From contig CM043958.1 of NCBI GenBank assembly GCA_014529385.2, positions 121,304,817 through 121,368,816 of the forward strand: DNA of 64,000 nt, read 5' to 3'. The notes beneath the pieces were generated by a model, which was given only the letters and a program-made list of their open reading frames with translations, made no database searches and had not been told where the DNA came from. The stretch is from Adiantum capillus-veneris (lineage: Eukaryota > Streptophyta > Polypodiopsida > Polypodiales > Pteridaceae). The position numbers and the translations under genes are program-made. Below are positions 21,326-34,304 of the stretch, in pieces. Position 1 is the first letter of the stretch, and every line of letters starts with the position of its first letter.

Positions 21326-24300
21326 TACCCCCCTCTTGAAAGCATTGTAATCGCCCTCGATTACGCCTGCAAAAAAGACAAAAGCCATAAATTGTCTTAG
21401 CAGACAGTGACTGTTAGTACCTACGTACTAGGAACATCCATCTAGCACATGTATCAATCAACAGTCACGTCACACGACATCACAGGACATCACTAGACAT
21501 CACAGGACATCACATGACAAATCACATTCAACATTCATTCGGATCTTAGACCATGATTTATCGGCAATGTAGCTAGCAATCGCATCTAAATCCACTTAGA
21601 ACCTCATCGATGCCGATTGACTAGCCCCTATTGCAACCATGTCTATTTGAGATCATTCAAACGAAAATGCTGCAGTCATTTCGTCTATCAGTTCCTGCAC
21701 TTAAAAACAAGTCAAGAACAAATGGCCGGATCCATTTGCACTCCTACTGCTGACACAATGTGTCCCAAAAAGTGTATCTCAGGTAGAAAAAATTCACTTT
21801 TCTTCGCATAACTCACTAACTTGTGATCTCGTAATGCCTGAAAGACCTGAACCACATGATCTCTATGTTCTGCCTCATTCTTGGAGAAAACAATGATATC
21901 GTCAAAGAAAGTGCCAACAAATAGCCTATACTCTCGAAAAATCCTATCCATCATCCGATTAAATGTCGCAAGAGCATTGGTTAAGCCAAAAGGCATCACC
22001 AAAAACTCAAATAACCCAAAAGTCGTCCGAAAGGCTGTCTTGTAGACGTCTCCCGATGCGATTCGGATCCGATGATATCGACTCTTCAGATCAATCCTGC
22101 TAAAAGCTGAGGATCCCTGTAATCTGTCGAGTATATCATCGATCCTAGGAATCGGAAATCTGTTCTTGATGGTGATTTTGTTGAGAGCTCTATAACCGAT
22201 GCACATTCTCCAAGATCCGTCTTTCTTCAAAACCAACAACACTGGAGAGCAATATGGTAAAGTACTAGGTTGGACAAGACCCTTTTCCCAGAGGTCTTTC
22301 ACTTGGTGCATAATCTCTTCATTCTATGCTCGGCTCACACGGTAAGGTGGCAGGTTCGGTGGGGTGCTTCTAGGTATCAGATCAATGGTATGATCTTCAG
22401 GACAAGCAGGTGGTAACTCGCCTGGCAGGCCCTCTGAGAAGCAATCGGCATGAGAGTGGAGAAAATCTTGGCGTTCCTTATCAAGTTCAGACATATTTGT
22501 CCTATCCTCATCACTTAACTCTTTCATAAAGATCGAGTAAACAAACAGACTGGATTTCATTAATTTTGAAATGGCCGAAGACGATACAATAGGGACACTC
22601 GTCCTTAAGTTTGGTGTCAAGTACGAGGGTTCTGCCCTTCTCTGTGGTCAATGTCGCTTTCCTTGCCCGATAGTCGACCACGGCGTTGTTCTTGTGGTAC
22701 CAGGGAATTCCCAAGAGAACGTCACAACCTTCCAAGGGCACTATTTAAAAGTCCTCAAGCCCCAAATACACCTGACAATGCAACCAAAGTTTGCCAATGA
22801 TAGGTGTAATGGCTACGTCCCTACTAAGTGCCGCTAGAACTGCCTCCGCAAGTGGTCCCATCCAATCGGGAGTGATCTCGAGCCGCGCCACCAATTCCGG
22901 TCAAATGAAGTTTGCCTTGGCTCCTCCATCAAAGAAGATCAGGGCCTCTTGGTCTTTCACTTTGCCCCAAGCTCGGCAAAGTTTTGTACTCTTGTCCACG
23001 GTGCTGAGATCCGTACCCACGCAATCTGGAACCAATCCTGTTTTCATCTTGCCTTTTCTTCCACGTTCTTCACCTACTCTCGAACTCTCAAGCCTTTCAT
23101 CGTCCTTGTCATTCTGTTCTTTCTGTGCCTTTTTAGGGCACTTAGCGGAGATATGTCCAATTCCCTGCATCCAAAGCACTTCCCTTCCCTTCCCTGATGA
23201 AGCGAGCTCTCTCTTGAGGAGTAAGCTTGGTTCATGCATCTCTCTTTTCTCGGTTTCTCTTTCTCTTTCTACTTTCATTTGTCAAAGTCTGTTCAGCTCT
23301 TTGTGTCATGATCTCATCGGTGGGGTAGGTCAGACTGCCAGAGTGAATGGCAAAACCCCCTTTCTCATGACTCATCAACTCCTGAATAGAAGCTGACTTC
23401 TGTTCCAAGCAGTGATCTCGGATCTCTGTAGGTTGACCCAAGGTAAACCGCTCAATCTGTTCGTTGAACGAGATTTACTTAAATGAAGATGCGGGTAGAA
23501 AAGAGCTCCAGAATCTCTCGCAATAAGTATCCACTGTATCCTTCTTGGTCATCCGAAGATGGTTCCAAGCAATTCGTATATCACGTTTATACTCTCGAGT
23601 CAGCCATGAGGAAAAAAAAAGCCTCTTGAATTTCAACGATTTAACTCGCGCAGTCTTGATTAATAGAAGCGTGGACCACCAAGTTCGAGCATTCCCCTTA
23701 AAGTAAGAGACAGCTCTCCGAATCTTAGAGTGCTCGGAGTAGAGTCCCCCCACGAAAGCGATGTCAAACTGTTGTACAAAAGACAAAGCCTTTGAAGCAT
23801 CTATATAACAAGAAAACGTGTCAAATTTAATTGACTGTCCACCTTCCTTAAACTATCGGACTTTCTTACTTTTGTCTTCAAAAAAGTCATACTGGTTGGC
23901 TTTGTAAAAATTCTTCTTCTTTGCATAAAAGTTGTTGTCTTCAGAGTCTGAACTGTCTGTAGACGAGTCCTCTGTAGAACAGTCAGTCACGGGGCGAGAT
24001 TTAGACTTCTTTGCCTTTTTCTTGCCCTTTCCGAAGCGTTGCTTCTTGCTTCGCTTTTAGCCTTTTCGGTCTTCTTTGCTCGAGTCAGATGAGCTAGAAG
24101 AACTATAAAAAGAAGAAGAAGAAGAAGAAGAAGAACTGGGTACTCCTTCAAATCGAACACACTTCTTCTGTTTCTTTGCCTTCTCAAATGTCGATTGACG
24201 ACCCAAATAACCTGGGAAGAGAGTGCCTTTCTTTTGCTTTTTGCCATGCTTTTTAGCTTTGTTCTGTGCGTCAAAAAGATCAGCAATCCGTGCATCAACC

Positions 24301-24672
24301 ACCTCTTCTAATTCCTTCTCTGTATATTTCTTGTGATCAGAAGATTTCTTAAGAGCGGGTTTTAGAGGTGGTGTTGTGGTTTTCTGCCACTGCGCGTGCA
24401 CCTCCTGGAATGAAGTCTCGCTCGTCCTTCGCAAAATTGAGCATCATCTTTGTTGCATCGCCTATCAATTGACGACGCTCCATCTCTCGACTCTCCGCCT
24501 GAGTAGGCGGAGGCGGGCCATACTCCTTGCAAGAATCTTCGTTGTGATCCATTCCCGCATCTCCGGATGCAGAGGGAGTTGACTGATCTTTGCCTGAAGC
24601 CACAGGTGCCACGGAAAAAAAATTGGGGTTGGATTTCCCGTAGAAGAGAAATCGCCCGTGCTCTGATACCAC
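21326..24672 (-). pseudogene. Gyp-2 body C: gag-PR-RT remnant
   Basis: Read leftward, gag lies at about 24,600-23,100. It has the MSFVQQFDIAF core at 23786 and a CCHC knuckle region near 23,120-23,180. An aspartic protease remnant follows (FFDGGAKANFI near 22,900-22,945, then [12 protein letters not shown] near 22,680-22,735). RT lies at 22,420-21,712, with PFGLTNA and a FFDDI active site near 21,900. After QMDPA the sequence jumps to the 3' untranslated part, so RNase H and integrase are deleted. Stops and frameshifts break every domain. The same deletion occurs in body D. Confidence 0.85.
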
Positions 24673-25371
24673 CGTAACAGACTTGGACACTTCAAGCCAA
24701 GAATCTATCAAGACAGCACCAAATAACCACTTAAAACAGTTCACAGTTCACAATTTATTCGACACTGGCCCGGCGAAGTTCTGTGCCTAGAGATATTGGC
24801 CCCAAAGATTGGAGCCCCTTTCGGTATTTCTTTTTGTATTAATCTAAGTTCGAAGTACAAGAGTGCGGGCAGGCACTCACACTCAGACTCTACGTCAGAT
24901 GCTCTAAGTTGTGAGAGGCCAGCCCGTTTATTTACATGTTACATGGGATGCCAAAAGCAAAGCCCTAAAAGCTTCTTTAAAAAGCTGCCCATAAAAACTA
25001 CCTCTTAAGGCTTTCAAAAATAAAGCAAATTAAAAGTTCTCTCTCTCTCTCCCTTTAAGTCCTTGCGTAAGAATCCACACAGCCAAAATTTTACATAAAA
25101 TAAAGCAATATCAAAAGTTGCGCCAGGCTGAAAAGCGAACTGCCGCATATGTCCTGCTTTCCGTACACTCAACCAGCGTGAATCGTGGAAGGTGCCGTAC
25201 AGCATGCTGCGTCATCTTTTTGCGCAAAATGAAGCTGCTGACAAAATTCCTCACGCCAAGGCTGTCCATGCCACAAAAGGGTGTATGTACGGGGCAGTCC
25301 GCCCCCCTATCCTTGACCGAGAGGGTGTGTGTGTATGTAAACTGGGCACGCCACATCACTGGGTTATGACA
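24673..25371 (-). repeat. Gyp-2 array, shared LTR (C/D)
   Basis: A 699-base LTR with a PBS (gctctgatacca, 24660-24671) on the left and a PPT (tacccccctttt) on the right. It is shared by bodies C and D. Confidence 0.85.
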
Positions 25372-25931
25372 TACCCCCCTTTTGAAAGCATTGTAATCGC
25401 CCTCGATTACGCCTGCAAAACAGACAAAAGCCATAAACTGTCTTAGCAGACAATGACTGTTAGTACCTACATACTAGGAACATCCATCTAGCACATGTGC
25501 CAATCGACAATCACGTCACACGACATCACAAGACATCACTAGACATCACAGGACATCACATGACAAATCACATTCAACATTCATTCGGATCTTAGACCAT
25601 GATTTAGCAATCGCATCAAGATCCACTCAGACCCTCATCGATGCCCGATTGACTAACCCCTATTGCAACCATGTCTATTCGGGATCATTCAAACGAAAAT
25701 GCTGCAGTCATTTTGTCTATCAGTTCCTGCACTTAAAAACAAGTCAAGAACAAATGGCCGGATCCATTTACACTCCTACTGCTGACACAATGTGTCCCAA
25801 AAAGTGTATCTCAGGTAGGAAAAATTCACTTTTCTTCGCATTAATCACTAACTTGTGATCTCGTAATGCCTGAAAGACCTGAACCACATGATCTCTATGT
25901 TCTGCCTCATTCTTGGAGAAAACAATGATAC
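25372..25931 (-). pseudogene. Gyp-2 body D, 3' part
   Basis: This is nearly the same sequence as 21326-21895: PPT, tandem gacatcac repeats, the deletion junction (gtcaagaacaaat|ggccggatcc) and the RT tail. It is interrupted at gatac (25927-25931) by Gyp-3 and resumes at 34305. Confidence 0.85.
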
Positions 25932-27252
25932 TCTCACCAGGAAGTGTATTTTTCCTGTTGCCTTCAATAAATAAGTACTAGATATTTTTATTTATTTTTA
26001 TTTTTACTTGTTTCCCTGGGACCCTTGAAAAGGTGCAAGTGGACATTGCATGGCCAGTGTGAAACGGTTGCGGCTGAATAGGTTTCTCACATCGGGAGTC
26101 TGGGTCAGTCAGTCGGGGACTGGTCGGGCCAGTTAGCACTGCATTCTGATGAGATTGGAAGCCTGTGCCCGCCAAATGAAATCTGGGCCACTCGGAAAGT
26201 CACAACTTTATAAGTGAGTGGGAACTAGGGAATTAACTCAAAGGGGCAAACTGGACACTTGGCAGGAGGAGGTTAATCTTCAGGACACCTCAGCAAGAGG
26301 AGGCGCCCAATTTGAGACAGAGGCTGATTTTTTATCACAAGTAACCTACAATGTGTGTGTGTGAGTAGTGGGTGCAGGTCTACAGCTTTAATGGAAAGCT
26401 TGCCTTCTCCTCTCTCACGTAGCGCGATGATTTGCTCTCGTGCATCTCTCTCTCCCCTTCGACACATATGGTAATGCCCCACTAGATGGGCTACTCAGAT
26501 GAACATGTACAGTTCTCGGGGTTTATGCGCGTTTGCCAAGGCAAGAGCCTTCTGAACAGGAACCGGATTAGCTAATTGCTAATCCCCCATAGGTACGCAC
26601 AGTTCAATCGCGAAAGATTGCGAGTTTGGAGAATTTTCTTGCGTGAAAACTCGTCCAATTCACAAGGGAACTGTCCCATTGTGTGCGGGAGCCCTTGGGA
26701 CACACATAGGCGTGTTCGCTCTGCTAAAAACAATCCGAAACAGCGAATTACAGCCTGCTGTGTTTTTCTGCAGGTTTAGGGTTTCGCACCAAAACTGCAA
26801 GGGAACACCGGGGGAGCCTTGTGAGAGCCTTGGGATGCGTGTACAGGCTTTTGGCCACCCGGCAGTGACAAACAGAGAATTACAGCCCGCTGAATTTCTG
26901 TGACAGCTCACCAGAAAGCTTCCAGATAGCAAGGGAATCCGTCCTAGACAGGTGCTTTTGACCTATAGGGGTTTTTGCGCCGTTATGCTGCCGAAATCCG
27001 GTCGAAAACCTCCGTTTTCAGCCCTCGCCAGGTTTGGACAGCTTTGTGAAAGCTTGTGCTAAGTGGTCGGATCGTCTACCTTAATTTGAGTAAAGAAATA
27101 CCGAAAGGGGCGTCAATCTTTGGGGCCTACAGGGTGTCGGTCTCGTCTGCACAGTGACATTCAACTGTGTTCTCTTCCCTTCTTAGTGCTCTGTGTAAAG
27201 TTAACAGGTAATTGAAATAGTACCGCCCTCTACGTTGTATAGGCCGGTTATG
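25932..27252 (+). repeat. Gyp-3 5' LTR
   Basis: It aligns along its length with 32959-34304. Small differences include a tcattc/tctagtcg indel near the 3' end. The base after the LTR begins tggttccatcgacggg, the expected PBS position, which is not of the Met type used by the other elements. Confidence 0.9.
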
Positions 27253-27529
27253 TGGTTCCATCGACGGGATAGTCACTTTTTCTTCAAAAAGTGCAGCGTG
27301 GATTGTTGTGGTTGAAAGCAACACAGAGCTTGTCGATATGGCAGAGAAGAGATATACTCATATGAATCCAAGATAAGCCTAGATTCACCCTTGAAGGAAA
27401 GTGCAAGGTATAGACCTATGGTAGAGAGACCAAGTACCTGAAGAGGGATCTTCCCCACATGGCACAGAGAAAATTCCTTCAACTCTTCAAGAAGAGGACA
27501 AGTCGTTTAGAACTCAACTGCGTTGCTGC

Positions 27530-29280
27530 ATGGACATGTTTCAGCAGTTGGCTAACAACCCAAGGATGCAGGAGTTCTTACAGGCTCCGACGCAGGGTTT
27601 TCAGCCTCCTACACAGGGCATGACTGAGCCGTTGCAGGAAAAGGAAATTTCCAATGCGCAGAGGACTCATGATGCTCGAGGGAAAGCCCATGTGGTTGAG
27701 CAACTAGCGGTGTCCAATGATCCAAAGCAACTTGCTTTAGCTGGACAGGAACCGTTTGTGAATGGTCAAGGGAGCAATGAACAGGCTATGCGTCAGACCC
27801 TTCCATTACCTAATACTTATCCTGGTTGGTTCAATATTTCAAGCTATGGCTGGACTTGCCACAGGTTATATGCCAGGGAATGTGTTTGGGACAATGCAAA
27901 CAGGCATGGGTAACCCTATGTACGCGAACATGGGTGTCCAACCAGGTTTTCAGGGTGCCTATGGCCAGTTTCGAGTGCCTGGAACACAATTTGGTATGGC
28001 TGGTTTTTCACAGCCATACGTACAAAATGCAGATATGACAGGGAAAACAGTTGATGCGAGTGCTGGAATGAACACTCATGGAGCACCACTGTTCCAGACA
28101 CCTGTTTATGATAATGTGGCTCCTTTGAGTCAGCTTAAGGATTACAAGGAAGGTGGGCAGGGAGTGAAGTTTGAAACTTTCAGAGGAACTGAGGACCAAT
28201 TGAAGGCCTTAACCTTCATACAACAGTTTGATGCAGCTTATGCTGGAGGAAACTTCACGGAAAATGCAGCCATACGTACAAAATGCAGATATGACAGGGA
28301 AAACAGTTGATGCGAGTGCTGGAATGAACACTCATGTAGCACCACTGTTACAGACACCTGTTTATGATAATGTGGCTCCTTTGAGTCAGCTTAAGGATTA
28401 CAAGGAAGGTGGGCAGGGAGTGAAGTTTGAAACTTTCAGAGGAACTGAGGACCAATTGAAGGCCTTAACCTTCATACAACAGTTCGATGTAGCTTATGCT
28501 GGAGGCAACTTCACGGAATCTTCAAAGATACGCAAGGCTACCACTTTCTTGAAAGGGAATGCGCTTCAATGGTGGACTGCATTGTTGAACCAGGGTCAAG
28601 CCCCAACAACGTGGGTCCAATTCAAACAGCTTTTTGCGCCTGCATGGTTGACAAACACTTTGAAGTGGAAGTGATGACAGAATGGCACGAGTTGAATGCT
28701 AAACAATGTGCGAATCTAGAAGAGTACAATAAACAGTTTTGGGCCGCACTGTTGCCAGTCACCTCTTACAGGTTTGTGCCATTGTCAGAACAGATTGCGA
28801 AGTACGGTTGCGGATTGCCCAAGAAAATCAAGGACTACTGCACAAAGACTACTGTCATGAATATGTTTCAGTTGATAGAGAATGCAAGAGTGGCCAGCAA
28901 TCTGTCGAAGAGAGATTCCAATGGATTTAATAGCCACAAGAAAGGGTCCCAGGGCAAACGGTTTTCAGCCAAGGGCAAGGCAATGTTGCAGCAAAGCCTT
29001 CTGAGCCTCCCACAAAGAAGCCCTCCACTGAAGAAGCTGATTTGTCCAAGAAGCAATCTAAATCTTCTTCGAGACAAGGACAAGGACAAAAAAGACATTT
29101 TTCTAGTAAAACTTTTGAAGAAAGGAAAGCTCTTAGGGAAGCCAAGAAATGCTATATTTGTGAACAAGAAGGACATTTTGCACATGAATGCCCACAGAAG
29201 AAGTCACAGGATAAGGATGACAAGTCAGACCATAAAGGGAAGAAGCCAAAAAGCCAAGTGCAAGACTTGTTCCAGATTTG
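27530..29280 (+). pseudogene. Gyp-3 gag, broken by tandem duplication
   Basis: Gag starts near 27530 (MDMFQQLANNPRMQEF). It contains a retrotransposon-gag core (TFIQQFDVAYAGGNF, then FLKGNALQWWTALL) and ends in a CCHC knuckle (CYICEQEGHFAHEC near 29150-29190). A duplicated segment (28011-28266 repeated from 28267) has a length of 256 bases, not a multiple of three, and shifts the frame. Further frame changes occur near 28,670 and 29,040. Confidence 0.85.
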
Positions 29281-30780
29281 GTTGGAGACCAGCCAAACAC
29301 AGCTGCCACGGAGCTGTGCAGAGCTTGGGGCAAAGTTAGAAACCAGACAGTGCTGGTTTTCTTTGATCCAGGAGCTCGTGCAAATTTCATATCACCAGAA
29401 TTGGCATCAAAGTTGGGCATTCGTGCAGAGGAGATGGGTATGACAGTGGAAGCAGGTTTGGCATGCCCAGGTCATTCTAAGCCTGTTACTCCCATTTTGG
29501 GGAAGCTTCGTCTGCACATTCAGAGCTATGTGGATGCGGAAGAATTTCATATTATGCCACTTGAGGGCTGTGATGTGTTACTGGGTATCCCATGGTGTTA
29601 CAGGTTGCATGCAATGGTGGATACTTACAACAAAAAGATTACCCTTGTACATAGAGGAAAGACTCATGTCCTTGATGTAAAGCTTAAAGGCGAGTCTGTT
29701 CCAGTTGTTTCTGCTTCTGCTATTTCATCTGTAATAAAGAATCATCTTTCTGCGTACTTGATCTTTGCAAAAGAAGTACCTGAAGTTGTATCTAATTTGT
29801 CTACCTTAGATAAAGACAGGTCAACTTTTTTGAGTGGTTTCAATGATTGTTTTTCGGACTCTTTGTCAAGGGAGTTACCTCCTGAGAGACCTGAGGATCA
29901 TACTATAGATCTTGTGCCAGGTTCTAGTCCACCGAATAGACCACCATACAGGGTTAGTGCAGCCCAACAGAAAGAGATTATGAGTCAGGTCAACGAGCTT
30001 TTAGAGAAGGAGTTGATTCAGCCCAGTTCATCCCCTTTTTGTTCGCCTGTACTCTTAGTGCAGAAGAAGGATGGTTCATGGCGCATGTGCATTGACTATC
30101 GTGCCTTGAATAAGAATACCATCAAGAACAGGTTCCCCATACCGAGGATAGATGACATTCTTGATCAGCTTGAGGGAGCGTCATTGTTTACAAGGATAGA
30201 CCTAAAGAGTGGTTACCTAATACCATCAGATACGCATTAGGCCAGAAGATGTCTATAAGACTGCGTTCAGGACAACATTTGGTCTTTATGAGTTTCTTGT
30301 CATGCCATTTGGTCTCACAAATGCTCCTGCCACGTTTAATAAAATGATGGACAGAATTTTTAGACCACATAGAAACTTCGTGGGTACCTTCTTTGATGAC
30401 ATGATTGTCTACTCGAAGTCTGAAGAGGAGCATAGGGATCACTTGACTGCAGTTTTCAATGAGTTACGTAAGAACAGGCTACTCATTAATGCGAAGAAGA
30501 GTGAATTCTTTTTGCAAGAAATTCACTTCCTTGGGCACATTGTTTCAAAGGATGGGGTACACATGGATCCCGCTAAAATGGAAGCAATTAGGTCATGGCC
30601 AGACTTGAAGTCCGTACATGACATTCGAAGCTTTCTAGGCTTATGTTCCTACTACAGGAGGTTCATCCGAAATTTTGCTGAGATTGCTTCTCCACTCCAT
30701 GCACTGCAAGGAAAAAGTGTTACTTTCAAGTGGACAGCCAAGGAAATTTTATCTTTCAAACACTTAAAGAGAAGCTGACT
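29278..30780 (+). pseudogene. Gyp-3 protease and reverse transcriptase
   Basis: The open frame at 29278-30240 covers the protease ([14 protein letters not shown], then DVLLGIPWC) and the N-terminal RT. It stops after a 7-base insertion in GYHQIR (ggttac[ctaatac]catcag near 30216). RT resumes at 30302 with [11 protein letters not shown] and a TFFDDMIVYS active site near 30,390-30,420. The connection to RNase H is at 30,600-30,780 (SFLGLCSYYRRFI). The aspartic protease motif is DPGA rather than the usual D[ST]GA. Confidence 0.85.
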
Positions 30781-32649
30781 TCAGATCCGGTAATCATTCT
30801 ACCAGATCTTTCGAAACCTTTTGTGGTTCAATGTGATGCATGTGGCCATAGTCTTGGTGCAGTTCTAATGCAGAATGGCCGAGTAGTCGCATGAGAGCAG
30901 AATTCTTTTGAAGACTGAAAGAAACTTGCAAGTCTATGAGAAAGAATTGTTGGCAGTAATTCATGCTCTCACTAGTTGGAAACACTATCTGCTAGGGGCT
31001 GATTTTGTTGTCCAAACAGATCATCAAACCTTGCGATATTTTCTCACACAGACGAAGTTGTCTGAGAAGCACATGCGATGGGCAAATATCTTGTCAATGT
31101 TCCATTTTCAAATTGTGCATGTGCAAGGGAAAAAGAACGTGGTGGCTGATGAGTTGTCACGAAAGCCCCAAATTTCAGCAGTGTCAATTCCGTACCATTG
31201 TGAACTAGACGAAATGAAGACACAATATGCTGAAGATTCAGATTTTGCAAGGATTTATGACTAGCTTGTTGATGGGCAACATCATGAGCACTATATGCTT
31301 AAGAATGACTTTCTTATGATGCATGGAAAGTTATGCGTTACTAAACAGTTACGGCCAAAGATTTTGATGGAAAGTCACGCTCCACCTTATGCTGGACATC
31401 GTGGAATTGATGTGACAGTGAAAGGGGTTGAGGCATTCTTCTATTGGCCAGCTTTGCGTCAAACATTTGTAAGAGCATGCTTAGTTTGCCAAAAAGTCAA
31501 ATTTGACAGGCAAAAGCAACCGGGATTGTTGCAACCATTGCCGATCCCTGATAGGCCATGGGAAAGCATAGCAATGGACTTTATCTTTGATCTTCCAAGG
31601 ACGCAAACAGGCAATGATGGGATTTGGACTATCATTTGAAGGTTCAGCAAGCAAGCCCATTTCATTCCTGTGAGGAAGAAGATAAAGCCTAAACACATGG
31701 TCAAGATATTCATGAGCAATATCTTTAAATATCACGGGATGCCTCGGTCAATTGTCAGTGACAGGGATCCACGTATGACGAGTCTTGTCTGGAAGGCATT
31801 GTTTTAGAACATGGGCACTACGCTAAATTCTCTTCTTCCTTTCATCCGCAAACTGATGGACAGTCAGAAGAGGCAAATTCTAATGTCCTAGACCTGCTCA
31901 AATGTTATGTGTCAAAGCACAAGGCAACTTGGGAACACCATTTTCCATTGGTTGAATATGCTTACAATAACATTGTGCATACGTCAATAGGTAAGGCACC
32001 ATTTGAGATAGTGGAAGGAGGAAAGAAAGTCCCGCCCATTTTGCAGACTAAGGACAAGATTTTTGAGGCAGACAAGTATGTACAAGATATGGATGAAACA
32101 TACAGGAAGATAAAGATTGCTCTTGAGAAGACTCAAGCTAAGCAAAAGAAAGCTGCTGATCGTCACCGCCGTGAACTTGTATTTTCACTTGGTGATTGGG
32201 TGCTTTTGCGCTTTGAAAAATCCAAGTTAAAGAAAAGGAAAGGCAAGGAACGTTTGTTTCCTAAGCTCGATATGCGATATTATGGTCCTTTTCAGATTTC
32301 AGAAAGGATCAGCAATGTAGCTTACAGGTTGAAGCTACCAGAAGGCTGGAAAATACATAATGCTTTTCATGTCAGCCTTCTAAGACCCTTTATTGGTGAT
32401 GTGCCAGAGAATATGCTTGATGAGGAACAGCCCGAAGTGGAAGAATTGGATGAAATCCTTGTTCCTGAACAGATATTGGCACATAAAGAAAGAAAGGTTA
32501 GAGGAAAGGTTGCAAGACGCTATTTGGTGAAGTTCAAGAACTATCCATCGTTGGATGCCAAATGGATGGAAGAGTCTGAATTGGTTGATTCACCTCAGCT
32601 ATCGCAATTGTATCTTGAAGCCTTTCAGATGGAACCCACAGTGACTTGA
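30781..32649 (+). pseudogene. Gyp-3 RNase H, integrase and chromodomain
   Basis: RNase H runs from about 30,800 (CDACGHSLGAVLMQ) to 31,190, with an in-frame TGA near 30,890. Integrase has the HHCC region (HAPPYAGH..CLVCQKV, 31,376-31,500), first Asp in AMDFIFDLP (31,573), second in VSDRDPR (31,755) and Glu in the segment near 31,870. A stop is present at 31637 and another near 31,807. The last ORF (31909-32649) ends in a chromodomain (RRYLVKFKNYPSLDAKWMEE), which in chromoviruses targets histone marks during integration. Confidence 0.85.
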
Positions 32650-32958
32650 TGTAGCCTTTTCTGGAGCAAGGCAAGGGCATGGTTCATGATGCTCAAGAGA
32701 GTAGTTAAGAAATTGTATCTACTCTTTCCATACAGAATTTAGCTCGAGAAGTTTGTGCTTGAGAGTACACTAGAAGACTTTTATGCTTGATATATGTGTC
32801 GTAGCCAGGTTGGTGGGATTGTTTAATCGTCCAACGCTACATTTCCGGAAGCATGTATATCTTGGATTCCCATCATAGAATATGTGTGATTTCAAGAGAT
32901 ACCGCATGTATTATTGACATGCAAGCGAGGTCGCTTGCAGTATTTCAAGGGTGGGGTG

Positions 32959-34304
32959 TGTCACCAGGAGGTGTATTTTTCCTGTTGCCTTCAATAAATA
33001 AGTACTAGATATTTTTATTTATTTTTATTTTTACTTGTTTCCCCGAGACCCTTGAAAAGGTGCAAGTGGACATTGCATGGCCAATGTGAAACGGCTGCGG
33101 CCGAATAGGTTTCTCACATCGGGAGTCTGGGTCGGTCAGTCAGGGACTGGTCGGGCAGGTTAGCACTAAATCCTGATGAGTATGGAAGCCTGTGTCCCCC
33201 GCCAAATGAAATCTGGGCCACTCGGAAAGTCACTTACAACTTTATAACTGAGTGGGAACTAGGGAATTAATTCAAAGGGGCAAACTGGACACTTGGCAGG
33301 AGGAGGTTAATCTGCAGGAGACCTCAGCAAGAGGAGGCGCCCAATTTGAGAGAGAGGCTTATTTTTTATCACAAGTAACCTACAGTGTGTGTGTGTGTGA
33401 GTAGTGGGTGCAGGTCTACAGCTTTAATGGAAAGCTTGCCTTCTCCTCTGTCTCATGTAGCGCGATGATTTGCTCTCGTGCATCTCTCTCTCCCCTTTGG
33501 CACATATGGTAATGCCCCACTAGATGGGCTACTCAGATGAACATGAACAGTTCTGGGGGTTTATGCACGTTTGCCAAGGCAAGAGCCTTCTGAACAAGAA
33601 CCGGATTAGCTAATTGCTAATCCCCCACAGGTACGCACAGTTCCATCGCAAAAGATTGCGAGTTTGGAGAGTTTTCTCGCGTGAAAACTCGTCCAATTCA
33701 CAAGGGAACTGTCCCATTGTGTGCGGGAGCCCTTGGGACACGCGTAGGCGTGTTCGCTCCACTAAAAACGATCCGAAACAGCGAATTACAGCCTGCTGTG
33801 TTTTTCTGCAGGTTTAGGGTTTCGCACCTAAACTGCAAGGGAACACCGGGGGAGCCTCGTGAGAGCCTTGGGATGCGTGTACAGGCTTTTGGGCACCCGG
33901 CAGTGAAAAACAGAGAATTACAGCCCGCTGAATTTCTGTGACAGCTCACCACAAAGCTTCCAGATAGCGAGGGAATCCGTCCTAGATAGGTGCTTTTGAC
34001 CTACAGGGGTTTTTGCGCCGTTATGCTGCCGAAATCCGGTCAAAAACCTGCGTTTTCAGCCCTCGCCAAGTTTGGACAGCTTTGTGAAAGCTTGTGCTAA
34101 GTGGTCAAATCGTCTACCTTAATTTGAATAAAGAAATACCGAAAGGGGCGCCAGTCTTTGGGGCCTACAAGGTGTCGGTCTCGTCTGCGCAGTGACATTC
34201 TAGTCGTTGGATGCAACTGTGTTCTCTTCCCTTCTCAGTGCTCTGTGTAAAGTTAACAGGTAATTGAAATAGTACCTCCCTCTACGTTGTATAGGCCGGT
34301 TATA
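32959..34304 (+). repeat. Gyp-3 3' LTR
   Basis: It begins TGTCACCAGGAGG after the PPT and ends ggttata just before the gatac TSD. Confidence 0.9.

Larger units (their letters stand above)
25932..34304 (+). mobile_element. Gyp-3: full-structure chromodomain gypsy element
   Basis: LTRs are 25932-27252 and 32959-34304 (about 1.3 kb). The 3' LTR begins TGTCACCAGG; the 5' LTR begins TCTCACCAGG, one base changed. The PPT caagggtggggtg is at 32946-32958. The TSD is an exact gatac at 25927-25931 and 34305-34309, within the RT remnant of Gyp-2 body D. The internal order is gag, CCHC, protease, RT, RNase H, integrase and a chromodomain at the integrase C-terminus, as in chromoviruses. All reading frames are broken. 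Confidence 0.9.

Noticed and set aside
21470-21520. CRISPR-like short repeats
   Set aside because: Units are 10 bases without spacers, in a eukaryotic retrotransposon.
22571-23396. Plus-strand frames across Gyp-2 body C
   Set aside because: Antisense shadows of gag and protease; the same shadows recur opposite body D and Gyp-1.
26576-26932. Overlapping open frames on both strands
   Set aside because: They lie within the Gyp-3 LTR and recur in the other LTR (33614-33952); they have no coding features.
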